From Microbacterium testaceum (lineage in GTDB: Bacteria > Actinomycetota > Actinomycetes > Actinomycetales > Microbacteriaceae): a stretch of 58,221 nucleotides of DNA. The notes under the pieces are model-generated. The model did no database searches, was not told the origin of the DNA, and saw nothing but the letters and a program-made list of their open reading frames with translations. Location of the stretch: contig NZ_LDRU01000085.1 in assembly GCF_001476285.1 (NCBI RefSeq), positions 1 through 58,221 on the forward strand. Reading direction: 5' to 3'. The position numbers and the translations under genes were made by a program. Shown in pieces: positions 33,886 through 42,285 of this stretch. Position 1 is the first letter of the stretch. Each line of letters begins with the position of its first letter.

Positions 33886-34812
33886 ATGACGACCACCGAA
33901 GCCCACATCCACGACGTCGCCGTGCTCGGCGAGGCCCTCGTCGACATCGTGACCACCGCGGCGGGAGCGTCCGAGCGGCCCGGAGGCAGCCCCGCGAACG
34001 TGTCCGTCGCTCTCGGCCGGCTCGGCCGCGATGCCGCGCTCGTGGCACGCGTCGCCGACGACGAGCGCGGGGCCGCGTTGAACGCGTGGCTCTCGGCATC
34101 CGGAGTCGACCTGGTCACGGCCGGATCACCGGAGCGCACCGCCACCGCCCGCGCCACCATCGGTGAGAACGGCAACGCGACCTACGACTTCGACATCGAC
34201 TGGGTGCTGCCCTCCCCCGTCGAGATCCCCGCCGCGCGGATCTTCCACACCGGATCCGTCGCCGCGACACTCGCACCGGGTGCCGACGAGGTCCGCGCCG
34301 CGGCCGAGCGCGCCCGCGCGACGGCACTCATCAGCTACGACCCCAACATCCGCCCCGCCCTCACCGGCGGCCACGATGACGCCACCGCGCGCGTCGAGGC
34401 TCTCGTCGCCCTCGCCGACGTCGTGAAGGCAAGCGCCGAGGACGCCGAGTGGCTCTACCCGGGCGTCGCGCCCGTCGACGTCGCGCGGCGATGGGTCGAG
34501 CTCGGCGCCGGACTCGCCGTCATCACCGACGGCGAAGCGGGATCCCTCGCCGTCACCGCCCACACCACCGTCGACATCCCCGCCGTCCCCACGACGGTCG
34601 TCGACACCGTCGGCGCGGGCGACACGTTCATGGGAACGCTGCTCGACGGCATCCTGAACATCCCCGGCGACATCGACGAGCTGCGCGCGCGAGTCCGGTC
34701 CCTCGACCACGAGGCCGTGCTGGCACTGTTGAATCGCGCGGCGCGTGCCGCCGCGATCACCGTCGGGCGCGAGGGAATGGACCCGCCTACGCGCGACGAT
34801 CTGGCCGGTTGA
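33886..34812 (+). CDS. PfkB-family carbohydrate kinase, probable fructokinase
   Basis: Ribokinase-fold kinase of 308 residues. GEALVDIV near the N-terminus, the substrate motif RPGGSPANVSVALGRLGRD (31-49), SYDPNIRPAL, and the catalytic DTVGAGDTFMG with Asp246 match bacterial fructokinases. It would phosphorylate fructose released by the glycosidase upstream, giving fructose-6-phosphate. GGAAGGA precedes the ATG. Its last 26 bases overlap the 3' end of the convergent sortase gene, so no terminator separates the two transcripts. Other ketose substrates are possible. Confidence 0.86.
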   Translation: MTTTEAHIHDVAVLGEALVDIVTTAAGASERPGGSPANVSVALGRLGRDAALVARVADDERGAALNAWLSASGVDLVTAGSPERTATARATIGENGNATYDFDIDWVLPSPVEIPAARIFHTGSVAATLAPGADEVRAAAERARATALISYDPNIRPALTGGHDDATARVEALVALADVVKASAEDAEWLYPGVAPVDVARRWVELGAGLAVITDGEAGSLAVTAHTTVDIPAVPTTVVDTVGAGDTFMGTLLDGILNIPGDIDELRARVRSLDHEAVLALLNRAARAAAITVGREGMDPPTRDDLAG

Positions 34813-35809
34813 CCCGGCGAGTGCTCGGTGGGCGTCCGGCGGCATAGACCAGCACGCACAGCGCGCCGAAGGATGCCGGGATGACGACGGCCCACCAGGG
34901 GAAACCAGGGATGTCCGGCACCTGCCCCGCGGCGTCGACGTCGGCCTGCGGCGTCGGAGTCACGCGCTCTCCCGTCACCAGGATGCGATGGGTGTTGATC
35001 CCCAAGGGCGTGCACGTGACGAGGGTCACGAGGTCTTCACCGGCCTGCGGGAGAAGAGCCTCGGTCTCCTCCGGCAGCACCACCCGCGTATCGCGCACAC
35101 GATAGGTGAGCACCTCGCCGAAGACCTCGAGGGTGAACGTGTCGCCGACGACGACCTGATCGAGGTCGTCGAAGAGCGTGGCCCCGGCGAGCCCCCGGTG
35201 CGCGGTGAGCACGGAGTGCTGGTCGGCGCCGCCCACGGGCAGCGACGTGCCCTCGAGGTGACCGACCCCCTTGTCCAAGATGGCGTCGCTCGTGCCGTGA
35301 TAGATCGGCAGATCCACATCGATCGCGGGGATGCGCAGCCGGGCCATCACCCCGTCGGCGCTCGCGCGCAGCAGATCGTCGTAGACGAATCCCGGTGCGT
35401 GCGCACCAGAGCCCGTCGGTACGCGCGCCCCCGCCTCGATCAATGCCCCGCCCACGAGGGCGGCGTTGTAGGAGTGCGCTTCGGACAGCGCCTCGCTACG
35501 AGTCGAGCGGGTCGTCGCGCCGAGGTCGGTCTCCACGCTCACGATGAGCCGCGACTGGTTGTACTGCGTCCACCAGCTCGCCACCGTCGGGTACATGAGC
35601 AGCAGAACGCCCACGAACGCGACGAGCGCGAACACCACCGTTCCCCACGGCAGGTGCCACCGGCGACGACGGGCCCGTCGGCGGGATGCCGGGTGCCGGA
35701 GATCGTCGCCGAGGGGACGCCAGGACCGACGTCGACGCGGGTGCGGCGCGACGTCGGTCCCGGCTGCGGGAGAGGTGGCGTAGGGGGAGCCCGCCCCTCC
35801 CGGCTTCAT
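34787..35809 (-). CDS. class C sortase (pilin polymerase)
   Basis: Sortase of 340 residues with one N-terminal helix (WGTVVFALVAFVGVLLLMYP) and a C-terminal helix (WWAVVIPASFGALCVLVYAA), the two-anchor form of class C pilus sortases. The catalytic set is complete: His204 in VLTAHRGLAG, Cys266 in TLVTCTP, Arg275 in NTHR, with the TP-G-N-HR context of class C. It joins pilin subunits by isopeptide bonds between the LPLTG threonine and a pilin lysine. Its start lies four bases after the backbone pilin stop, so it is translationally coupled. There is an N-terminal basic, proline-rich cytoplasmic tail of about 55 residues. Confidence 0.92.
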   Translation of the reverse strand: MKPGGAGSPYATSPAAGTDVAPHPRRRRSWRPLGDDLRHPASRRRARRRRWHLPWGTVVFALVAFVGVLLLMYPTVASWWTQYNQSRLIVSVETDLGATTRSTRSEALSEAHSYNAALVGGALIEAGARVPTGSGAHAPGFVYDDLLRASADGVMARLRIPAIDVDLPIYHGTSDAILDKGVGHLEGTSLPVGGADQHSVLTAHRGLAGATLFDDLDQVVVGDTFTLEVFGEVLTYRVRDTRVVLPEETEALLPQAGEDLVTLVTCTPLGINTHRILVTGERVTPTPQADVDAAGQVPDIPGFPWWAVVIPASFGALCVLVYAAGRPPSTRRVNRPDRRA

Positions 35810-35813
35810 GTGG

Positions 35814-37220
35814 TCAGGACCGCTTCGCCCGCACGCGGCGAGCGACGATGGTTCCGACGCCGGCGACGACGAGGCCGCCGCCGAGGATCGAGAACAGGGT
35901 GCTTCCCGCACCACCGGTCAGCGGGAGGTTCGGGCCCGTCTGCTGGGTGTTCTCGAGGGTGACCGTCGTCGGCGCAGTCGCTCCACCGGCGTTGACGGTG
36001 ACCTGGGTCCACGGGTCGGCGGGGAGGACGTATCCGGCCGGCGCCTGCGTCTCCTTCACCCAGTACGTGCGCGACGTCACGGAGTCGTTACCGACCCACA
36101 AGCCGTCGATCGAGATCTTTCCGGTCGAGTCGGTGGTGAGCGGACCGGTGACGAGGGTGCCGCTCTTCGCGTCGTACACCTCGAAGATCGCTCCGGCGAG
36201 GGCGTTGGAGGTCGCGGCATCCGTCTTCTGAATCACCACCGCGCCCCAGTTCGTCTGCGGCGTGTTGGTCTCACGGTCGGACCCGTTCGTGTTGACCACG
36301 GCGGTGTTGGTGATCTGGCCGTCGGGGCCGAGGCTCGTGACCTTCGTGGAGATCCTCGCCTGAACGGCGGTCTTGCCAGCGAGCTTCGACAGACCGGTCG
36401 TGGTGAAGGTGATCTTGACGTTGCCCGACACCGTGTAATCGGTGTTCTCCACCAGCGTCGTCCCGTCGACCGAAACCGTGGCGCCGGTGTAGGACAGGCG
36501 GGCGTCGAGGTCGTCGGTGATCGAGAAGCTGCGGTAGGTGTCGCCCGCGGCCAGCGCCGGAAGGGGAGCATCCACCGTCCACACCACCGTCGAACCGAGC
36601 ACCGGCGCGTCCGGGGCGGAGACCGACTTGGTCGGGGTCGTGTCGTTCAGCTTGTTCTTGGGGTAGACGTGCACGTCGTACAGCCAGGTGCCCTGGTTCG
36701 GGTACGGCACCGAGACGAGGAAGGGCTGCACGGGCGAGACGATGGGGTTGGGGCCCGGATCGATCTCGCTGACGTAGTACAGACCGTACGGGAGGTCCGC
36801 CACAACCGCCTGTCCGTCCGCCCCCGTCGTGACCGTGGTCGAATTCGAGAACGAGAAAGGCGCCGAGGTGACGGTCGCGGGCGTGGCGGTCGCGGCCTGG
36901 TCCCAGCCGGCGGCGGTGGTGAGATCGATCGCCGTGCCGTTGTAGGCGACGCGCTGCACCGAGAACTGCACGCCCGACAGGGCCTGCCCGAGCTGCTGGA
37001 CGGCGCTCGGATCGGTGATCTCGGTGCCGTTTCCGGCGGCGCCCGGCTCACCCGCGTGCTTGTGGATGGTCAGCGTTCCAGTGGTACCCGTGATATTCGA
37101 CGGGCTCGCCGGATCGGCGGCATGTGCCGCCCCGCTCGCCGCTATCGTCCCGAGGGCGGCGAGGGCCGCGATTCCGATGCCGGCGGCCAGCTTTCGCAGC
37201 CGCATCGATCTGGTGGACAT
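35814..37220 (-). CDS. backbone pilin with LPXTG anchor, fimbrial isopeptide D2 domain
   Basis: Surface protein of 468 residues, closest in layout to SpaA/SpaH-type backbone pilins. A signal peptide ends near AAHA-ADPAS (34-35). The pilin motif WLYDVHVYPKN (179-189) supplies Lys188 for sortase crosslinking. An E-box YWVKETQAPAGY includes Glu390, expected to help an internal isopeptide bond. The sorting signal is LPLTG (432-436), followed by a hydrophobic helix and RRVRAKRS. The start has GTGAGAA just upstream. The tip-type protein is encoded upstream and the sortase downstream, giving a complete minimal pilus operon. Confidence 0.93.
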   Translation of the reverse strand: MSTRSMRLRKLAAGIGIAALAALGTIAASGAAHAADPASPSNITGTTGTLTIHKHAGEPGAAGNGTEITDPSAVQQLGQALSGVQFSVQRVAYNGTAIDLTTAAGWDQAATATPATVTSAPFSFSNSTTVTTGADGQAVVADLPYGLYYVSEIDPGPNPIVSPVQPFLVSVPYPNQGTWLYDVHVYPKNKLNDTTPTKSVSAPDAPVLGSTVVWTVDAPLPALAAGDTYRSFSITDDLDARLSYTGATVSVDGTTLVENTDYTVSGNVKITFTTTGLSKLAGKTAVQARISTKVTSLGPDGQITNTAVVNTNGSDRETNTPQTNWGAVVIQKTDAATSNALAGAIFEVYDAKSGTLVTGPLTTDSTGKISIDGLWVGNDSVTSRTYWVKETQAPAGYVLPADPWTQVTVNAGGATAPTTVTLENTQQTGPNLPLTGGAGSTLFSILGGGLVVAGVGTIVARRVRAKRS

Positions 37221-37300
37221 GTGGTTCTCACTTTCTTTCCATGGCGGCCGTGGTCGGCGGCAACCGGCGTGAAGAGGGGATGTTCGGGGAAGGCGGACGG

Positions 37301-39691
37301 TCAGCGCGAGGACCGCAGCCGGCGCCTGAGCTTCAGGATGAGTCCGATGGCGGTCGCGCCGACGAGGGTGCCGAGGCCGACGATGACGAACGCATCCGAT
37401 CCGATGCCGCCCGTCAGGGGCAGGCGGGCCGCCGGCTGCTGCTCGTTCGTCTGCGGACCGAGGTCCTGCGACGTGCCGGCGTTGGCGGCGGTCACCGTGA
37501 AGGCCAGCGAGCCCGCGGCGATGTAGCCCACCGGCGCCCGGGTCTCGGTGGCGGTGTACGACCCCCAGGCCAGCGCCTCGAGGCGGAACGCCCCCGGAGT
37601 GGGATCCTTGTCCAGCCCGGTGCACGGGCTCGTGACACAGTCCACGACAACGTTGTTGGGCGCGGCGAACGAGGGACCCGAGACCGTCCACTCCGATCCG
37701 GACAGCAAGTCGCCGGTCGTCTTCGACGTTTTGGTCCAGGCGACGCTTCCGGGCCTGCTCGCGTTCGTCATGGTGCACACCACGTCGGCCTCAGCGGCCA
37801 CGGCGACGGACGCACCGGTCGCGGTGCCACCTGTACAGGCCCAGGTTCCGGCCTGATAGCCGGCGGGCGCGCCCGATTCGGACAGCACGTAGGAGCCGGG
37901 GGCGACCACCGCGGAGGTGATCGCGCTCTCGCCGGTCTTGCCCGTGATCGTCTGCGGTCCCGTTCCGGTCAGCGTCCAGTCGGCCGGTGTCGAGCTGCCG
38001 CCGTACGTGTTGTCGACCTGCTTCTTCAATGTCAACAGGCCCGAGACGGGCTTGTTGGTGAGGGTGCAATCGACTGCATCGCCGGGCGCGATGTTCGACA
38101 GAGCGGCACCGGCCGCGTTGGCCAGGGGCACCGTCTGGCTGCCGCCCCCGGCCCGGGCGATGGTGCAGACGCCGCTCACGAACCGCCACCCGCTCTGCTG
38201 CTGCTCCGCGACCGTCACCTGGGCCAGCGCCGAGGTGCCACCGAAGGCAAGCTGCCAGGACACGCTTCCGGATGCCGAGGTGACCTGGGTGGTCGCGGAC
38301 GGCGAGGCAGTGCCGGAACCGGTCGTGAAGGTCGTCGCCGCGCCGAGTGTCCATCCGCTCCCGGGAAGCGGGTTCTCTCCGCGGATGTCCTGAACCACCT
38401 TGTGCACCGTGACGCTCGCTGTCAGTGGCCGGTTGGTGAAGGTGCAGTCCACACTCGCGCCCGAGCGGTTGGGAATCGTCAACGTCGATCCCGCGCCCAC
38501 GGCGATGGCGGCGCCGGTCTCATCGACGCAGCTCAAACTGCTCGCGTAGTTCGCGATCGAACTGCTCGATCCGGGCGCCATCTGTTCCGTCAACGTGTAG
38601 GTGGCGCCCTGCAGAACGGCGAGCGGGCCGACGTGGGCCGCCTGAACTCCCGTCGCCGAACCGGACGTCGTCGCACTGCCGGAGACGGTCGAGCCGCGCG
38701 CGACGGAGAGGGTGAACTGGTCGGAGTTCGCGACGCGCGCCGCCACGTCCTTGCGGAGGGTGAGGTTGGCCGGCGAGTTGCAGCTGGCCAGATCCGTGCT
38801 GCTGTTCAGTCCCGTCGTGACGACCGAAATCAGCGTGCCCGTGGAGGTGTCGTACTCGCGCACGGTCGTGCCGTTGCCGAGGAACATGCTGCCGCTGGTG
38901 TTGAACGCGATCCCGTTGATACCGGTGAAGCCCCCCGTGCTGAAGCTGAACGACGGCGACGAGGGAATGACTCCGCCACTCGCCGCGGCGAGGGAGGCCC
39001 CCGTCACGGAGAAGATCGTCGTGCTGGTGTCGCTGCCGACGATATAGAGGTTGCCGCTCGCGTCGAACGCCATGTCGCCGTTGAGTGTTCCGCCGCCGGC
39101 GGAAGAGGTGTCGACCGAGCCGACGAACGTGAAGGCTCCGGTCGCGGGCACGTACCGGGTCAGGAGGAACCGCCCTTGAGCGTTGTAGCCCCCGAGGTAG
39201 TAGTTCCCCGTGCTCAGATCGAGCGCTCCGGCGACGAACGAGGTCACCGAGTTATCGGTGTAGGTGTCGGTCGTCCGGACCCACTTCGTTCCGTCGAAGT
39301 AGTACATCGTCGCCGTTCTCGCCGAGTTGGTGCGCTCATAGGCCAATGCGGCGGTGCCGTTGGCACCGATACCCAGACCGTTGAACGACGACACCCCCTG
39401 CGCCGCGGTGCCCACCGACGAGACCGTGCCGTTGGCGATCCGTCTCAGCTGACCGGACGAGGAGACCGAGTAGAGGGTCTGCGGGGCGCAGGTCAACGAC
39501 GCCGCCACTCCGGACGGGATCGAGGCCGGCCGCACCGGCGAGAGACTCCGCTCGAGCGGGACGGCCGTCGTCGATGAGACGGCGGCGCCGACCGCGGGGC
39601 GCAACTCGGTCGCGCTCGCTGACGTACCCGAGCAGATCAGCCCCAGAGACACGGCGACGACCAGCGCGATGCGCGCAATCTTCTCATTCAT
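37301..39691 (-). CDS. large LPXTG surface protein, probable pilus tip adhesin
   Basis: Surface protein of 796 residues with a signal peptide (MNEKIARIALVVAVSLGLIC to SASA). Residues about 55-310 contain short repeating beta units (YFDGTKWVRT, YYLGGYNAQGRF, LYIVGSDTSTT, MFLGNGTTVREYD) that look like a beta-propeller. Four or five SpaA-like/DUF11-type beta domains follow (LRKDVAARV, VHKVVQDIRG, LKKQVDNTYG, WTKTSKTTG), with E-box-like YTATETRAPVGY and YVLSESGAPAGY. The anchor is LPLTG (757-761), a helix and LRRRLRSSR. The likely role is the tip adhesin assembled with the backbone pilin by the class C sortase; the ligand is unknown. Confidence 0.88.
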   Translation of the reverse strand: MNEKIARIALVVAVSLGLICSGTSASATELRPAVGAAVSSTTAVPLERSLSPVRPASIPSGVAASLTCAPQTLYSVSSSGQLRRIANGTVSSVGTAAQGVSSFNGLGIGANGTAALAYERTNSARTATMYYFDGTKWVRTTDTYTDNSVTSFVAGALDLSTGNYYLGGYNAQGRFLLTRYVPATGAFTFVGSVDTSSAGGGTLNGDMAFDASGNLYIVGSDTSTTIFSVTGASLAAASGGVIPSSPSFSFSTGGFTGINGIAFNTSGSMFLGNGTTVREYDTSTGTLISVVTTGLNSSTDLASCNSPANLTLRKDVAARVANSDQFTLSVARGSTVSGSATTSGSATGVQAAHVGPLAVLQGATYTLTEQMAPGSSSSIANYASSLSCVDETGAAIAVGAGSTLTIPNRSGASVDCTFTNRPLTASVTVHKVVQDIRGENPLPGSGWTLGAATTFTTGSGTASPSATTQVTSASGSVSWQLAFGGTSALAQVTVAEQQQSGWRFVSGVCTIARAGGGSQTVPLANAAGAALSNIAPGDAVDCTLTNKPVSGLLTLKKQVDNTYGGSSTPADWTLTGTGPQTITGKTGESAITSAVVAPGSYVLSESGAPAGYQAGTWACTGGTATGASVAVAAEADVVCTMTNASRPGSVAWTKTSKTTGDLLSGSEWTVSGPSFAAPNNVVVDCVTSPCTGLDKDPTPGAFRLEALAWGSYTATETRAPVGYIAAGSLAFTVTAANAGTSQDLGPQTNEQQPAARLPLTGGIGSDAFVIVGLGTLVGATAIGLILKLRRRLRSSR

Positions 39692-40123
39692 ATGTAGGCA
39701 TTTCTTCCGCTCGGCGAATAGCGCCGATTCCGGCGGTGATACTCGCGATCCGACGATCGGTCTCGTTCGGGTAGAGACCGTGCGCGCCACGAAATCCGTC
39801 GCGTCTTCGGATGACGTCCGACGGATACCGGGTCCGACCCTATTGATCACATCCGAGAGTGCGAAATCTTTAATACCCGACCTAATCCCCGCGCTTAATA
39901 CCATGCCTTCATGGCGGCTTCCGCACGCACCGCACGGCAGCGGGCGTGGCCAGCGCCGGGCGCCGTCGGCGACGACGCGGGGGAAGACGAGGAGCCGGCT
40001 CCGTGCGCCGAGCCGGCCACTCGGAGCAGCGCGCGTCCGATGCCACAGCATCGACCCGAAATGGCCGCGACCAGGAGTCGGGCAACATCTCCCCTCAAGA
40101 GGGAAGACACCGCCGAATAAATG
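39692..40123 (-). promoter_or_regulatory. 432-bp upstream region of the pilus operon
   Basis: This gene-free stretch lies between the LuxR regulator stop and the tip-protein start, so it must hold the pilus promoter. It has an AT-rich zone at 39841-39905 with direct repeats TTAATACC (39870-39877, 39895-39902) and the related CCTAATCC (39881-39888), and an inverted repeat CGGTCTC-N9-GAGACCG (39758-39780) that would fall in the leader. No clear -35/-10 pair stands out. The remaining open frames lack coding character. Confidence 0.55.
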
Positions 40124-41599
40124 TCACTCCCTTTTCAATCGTTCACAGAAGAGCTGCTCATTGACCGAGGACATGAAAAAGTCGCGCTCATCCAGAAACG
40201 CCAGCGCTTGCTCTCGACTCGCCACTCCGAGTTTTCGGTAGAGCGTACTCAACTGCACCTTGACCGTATTCACGCTGACGCCATCCTTTTCGGCGATGTC
40301 TTTGTTCGACGCGCCGTGATAAATGCTCCAGGCGAGAGACTCTTCGCGCGACGTCAAGACCGGAACGACGAATGGCAGAGGAGGATTCGACAGGCTGCGG
40401 CGGTATCGCTCGAGCTGGGACAGGAGGACCGTCGCCTCCGGCGTCACGTCACCGAGCCACCGGACGACCTCGCTCAGATCGACGCCGGCCAAGCCGACGA
40501 AGGCAGCCGACGAAAGGGACCCACGAGCCGCCATCCGCAAGCCGTCCGTCAGCGACCGGCGCGCTCTGACGTTCTCGCCGAGGCGGTGCTGGGCCACGCC
40601 TCGCACGAGCATGATCGCCACGGCTGCGCGCAGGCCGTGTTCAGCGATGCGCCCGAGACAGGGTTGTGTCACCCGGAGGACGGACCGGTAGTCCCCCATC
40701 ATCTGCAACGCCATGGCGCGGTGGACCTCTACGCAGACGAGGGGCGGGACCGGCGGGTCGCAGGCGCTCAGAACGGCCAGCGCGCGTCGCGGTTCCCCGC
40801 GCAGCAGCAGGATGTCGAAGTGCAGGCTCAGCAGGATCGCCCGCACCGTCCAGTGACCGCGCGACGAACCGCTGGCAAGCAGGTCGCTGGCGAGGCAGAC
40901 GGCTTCGTCGATGTCACCGGAGAGCACCTGGGCCTGCACCGTCACCACGTCGGCCGCGTAGTGCACGCAGTCATCGCTCCCGTCCGACTGGCGCAGGTTC
41001 GCCGCCGTGCGCAGGAGACCGTCGGCGTCCTGATCGTTCGCGAGGACAAGGAATCGCGCCATGTTCAGAATGTAAGAATCTTGCGACCAAGAAGGGTCGT
41101 TTCGCTGTGCGAGGCCGTCACATTTCGATACCTCAACGGATGCCGCCGCCATATCCCCGCGGAGCCCCAGGCAGAGAGCGAGGACGCTTTTCGCGCGGAA
41201 TGATTCAGCCGCATTCGCACTCATACTCAGCGCTCGGCGTGAATGGAGAGCGGCCGCGGGAATGTTCCCGAGAGCGCAATACGCCTCCGCCGCATTCGCC
41301 TCGAGGAAAAAGCTCGCCTGGCGATCCAGCGAGACGCGAGAGCGAAGGTGATAATTCCGCCAATAGCTCTCTAAAAGATGAGCGCAGCTCTCGACATCAT
41401 CTAAACGCGCGTGAGCCACCAGCGCTGCGCTCAATATCGATACATCATCCTCGGAAATTTTATGCGGCTCTGCATGAATTCGCGAAGATCTCACATAATT
41501 CAGATCATGAATCTCAGCAGTTCCTCCCGTCGGCAGCGTGCTCGCATTCACTCGACGCGCCGACTCAACCACCGGGTCATATGACTCCAAAAGGCTCAC
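40124..41599 (-). CDS. LuxR-family transcriptional regulator with helical repeat N-terminus
   Basis: Protein of about 491 residues ending in a LuxR/GerE helix-turn-helix (VLTSREESLAWSIYHGASNK to VSVNTVKVQLSTLYRKLGV). The rest is rich in TPR/SARP-like helix pairs (AAALHSRRALSMSANAAESF, SYILNMARFLVLANDQDAD, ALAVLSACDPP). It looks like the C-terminal two thirds of a MalT/LAL regulator without the P-loop ATPase. The GTG at 41599 is preferred for its GGGGGAG ribosome binding site; the frame is open to 41716. Transcribed toward the pilus operon, it is the obvious candidate regulator. GC content falls in its 5' part, hinting at transfer. Confidence 0.85.
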   Translation of the reverse strand: MSLLESYDPVVESARRVNASTLPTGGTAEIHDLNYVRSSRIHAEPHKISEDDVSILSAALVAHARLDDVESCAHLLESYWRNYHLRSRVSLDRQASFFLEANAAEAYCALGNIPAAALHSRRALSMSANAAESFRAKSVLALCLGLRGDMAAASVEVSKCDGLAQRNDPSWSQDSYILNMARFLVLANDQDADGLLRTAANLRQSDGSDDCVHYAADVVTVQAQVLSGDIDEAVCLASDLLASGSSRGHWTVRAILLSLHFDILLLRGEPRRALAVLSACDPPVPPLVCVEVHRAMALQMMGDYRSVLRVTQPCLGRIAEHGLRAAVAIMLVRGVAQHRLGENVRARRSLTDGLRMAARGSLSSAAFVGLAGVDLSEVVRWLGDVTPEATVLLSQLERYRRSLSNPPLPFVVPVLTSREESLAWSIYHGASNKDIAEKDGVSVNTVKVQLSTLYRKLGVASREQALAFLDERDFFMSSVNEQLFCERLKRE

Positions 41600-42285
41600 G
41601 ACTCTCCCCCTGTCATCGCTCGAGACCCAATCCGCGAAAGGCCAAGAACTGCCACTTACGCCTTTATGCAACAGGCGCGGCCCAATACGGCGTGCAACTG
41701 TACAGGGACGTGGCACGTGGGTTTCGGCCCTTATCCAGCGCGAAAGTGCGCACAGGGATCCCCTCTGTCGGGGTTCCGAACACGCGCCCGGAAGATCGGT
41801 GCCACGACGACGATCCGCCCACGGCGAGCCGAATTCGCGATGAGTTCCGAGACGGTCGCAGCCACCCCGGCAGCCGATCGCACGATCATTCCGTATGCTT
41901 TGAGAGCGCTCCCATTCTCTTGTCGAACGACCCTTCGCGCGGGGTCAGCCACGGCGTGTCGCGCTCACCCGACCGATCGCGACGAGGCACTCCGCCGCAC
42001 TTCGATGGGCGCCTTGCGGTCTCGGCGTCGCGCGCACGCGGTGCTCTGCCGCATTCTTGGCGCGCATTCAATGGGTTCTCCATCACGATGGCGAAATCGA
42101 GATGCGATTAGCCAGAGAACGCAATAGGCGCATCACCGATCGTCCCCGTTCTTATCGAGTAATGCTCGATGCGCCGAGCCCCGCGACGGGCCCGAGTGAG
42201 GGCCGCGCTGGCTGCCCGTAAACTAGACGGTGGTGCGTCGGGAAGTCTGGTCGACATTTCGTCGATCGACCCCTCTGGAGGCCTC
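41600..42285. other. 686-bp intergenic region upstream of nhaA
   Basis: Divergent region between the LuxR regulator and nhaA. Its GC content is visibly lower than that of its surroundings over 41.6-42.1 kb. It contains an inverted repeat ATCGAG-TAATG-CTCGAT (42154-42170) and a TAAACT hexamer (42219-42224) that could be the nhaA -10 box, 60 bases before the ATG. Open frames up to 153 codons exist but have no start context or coherent protein character. It may be decayed sequence. Confidence 0.5.

Noticed and set aside
37124..39577. 817-codon plus-strand open frame opposite the tip pilin
   Set aside because: Arg/Gly/Ala-rich mirror frame of the real surface-protein gene, which has signal peptide, domains and LPLTG.
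41666..42127. 153-codon plus-strand open frame in the gap before nhaA
   Set aside because: No ribosome binding site, no leaderless promoter, no coherent hydrophobic or domain pattern.
42154..42170. ATCGAG-TAATG-CTCGAT as a firm nhaA operator
   Set aside because: The arms are only six bases and the site is not repeated; recorded within the intergenic entry but not claimed as functional.
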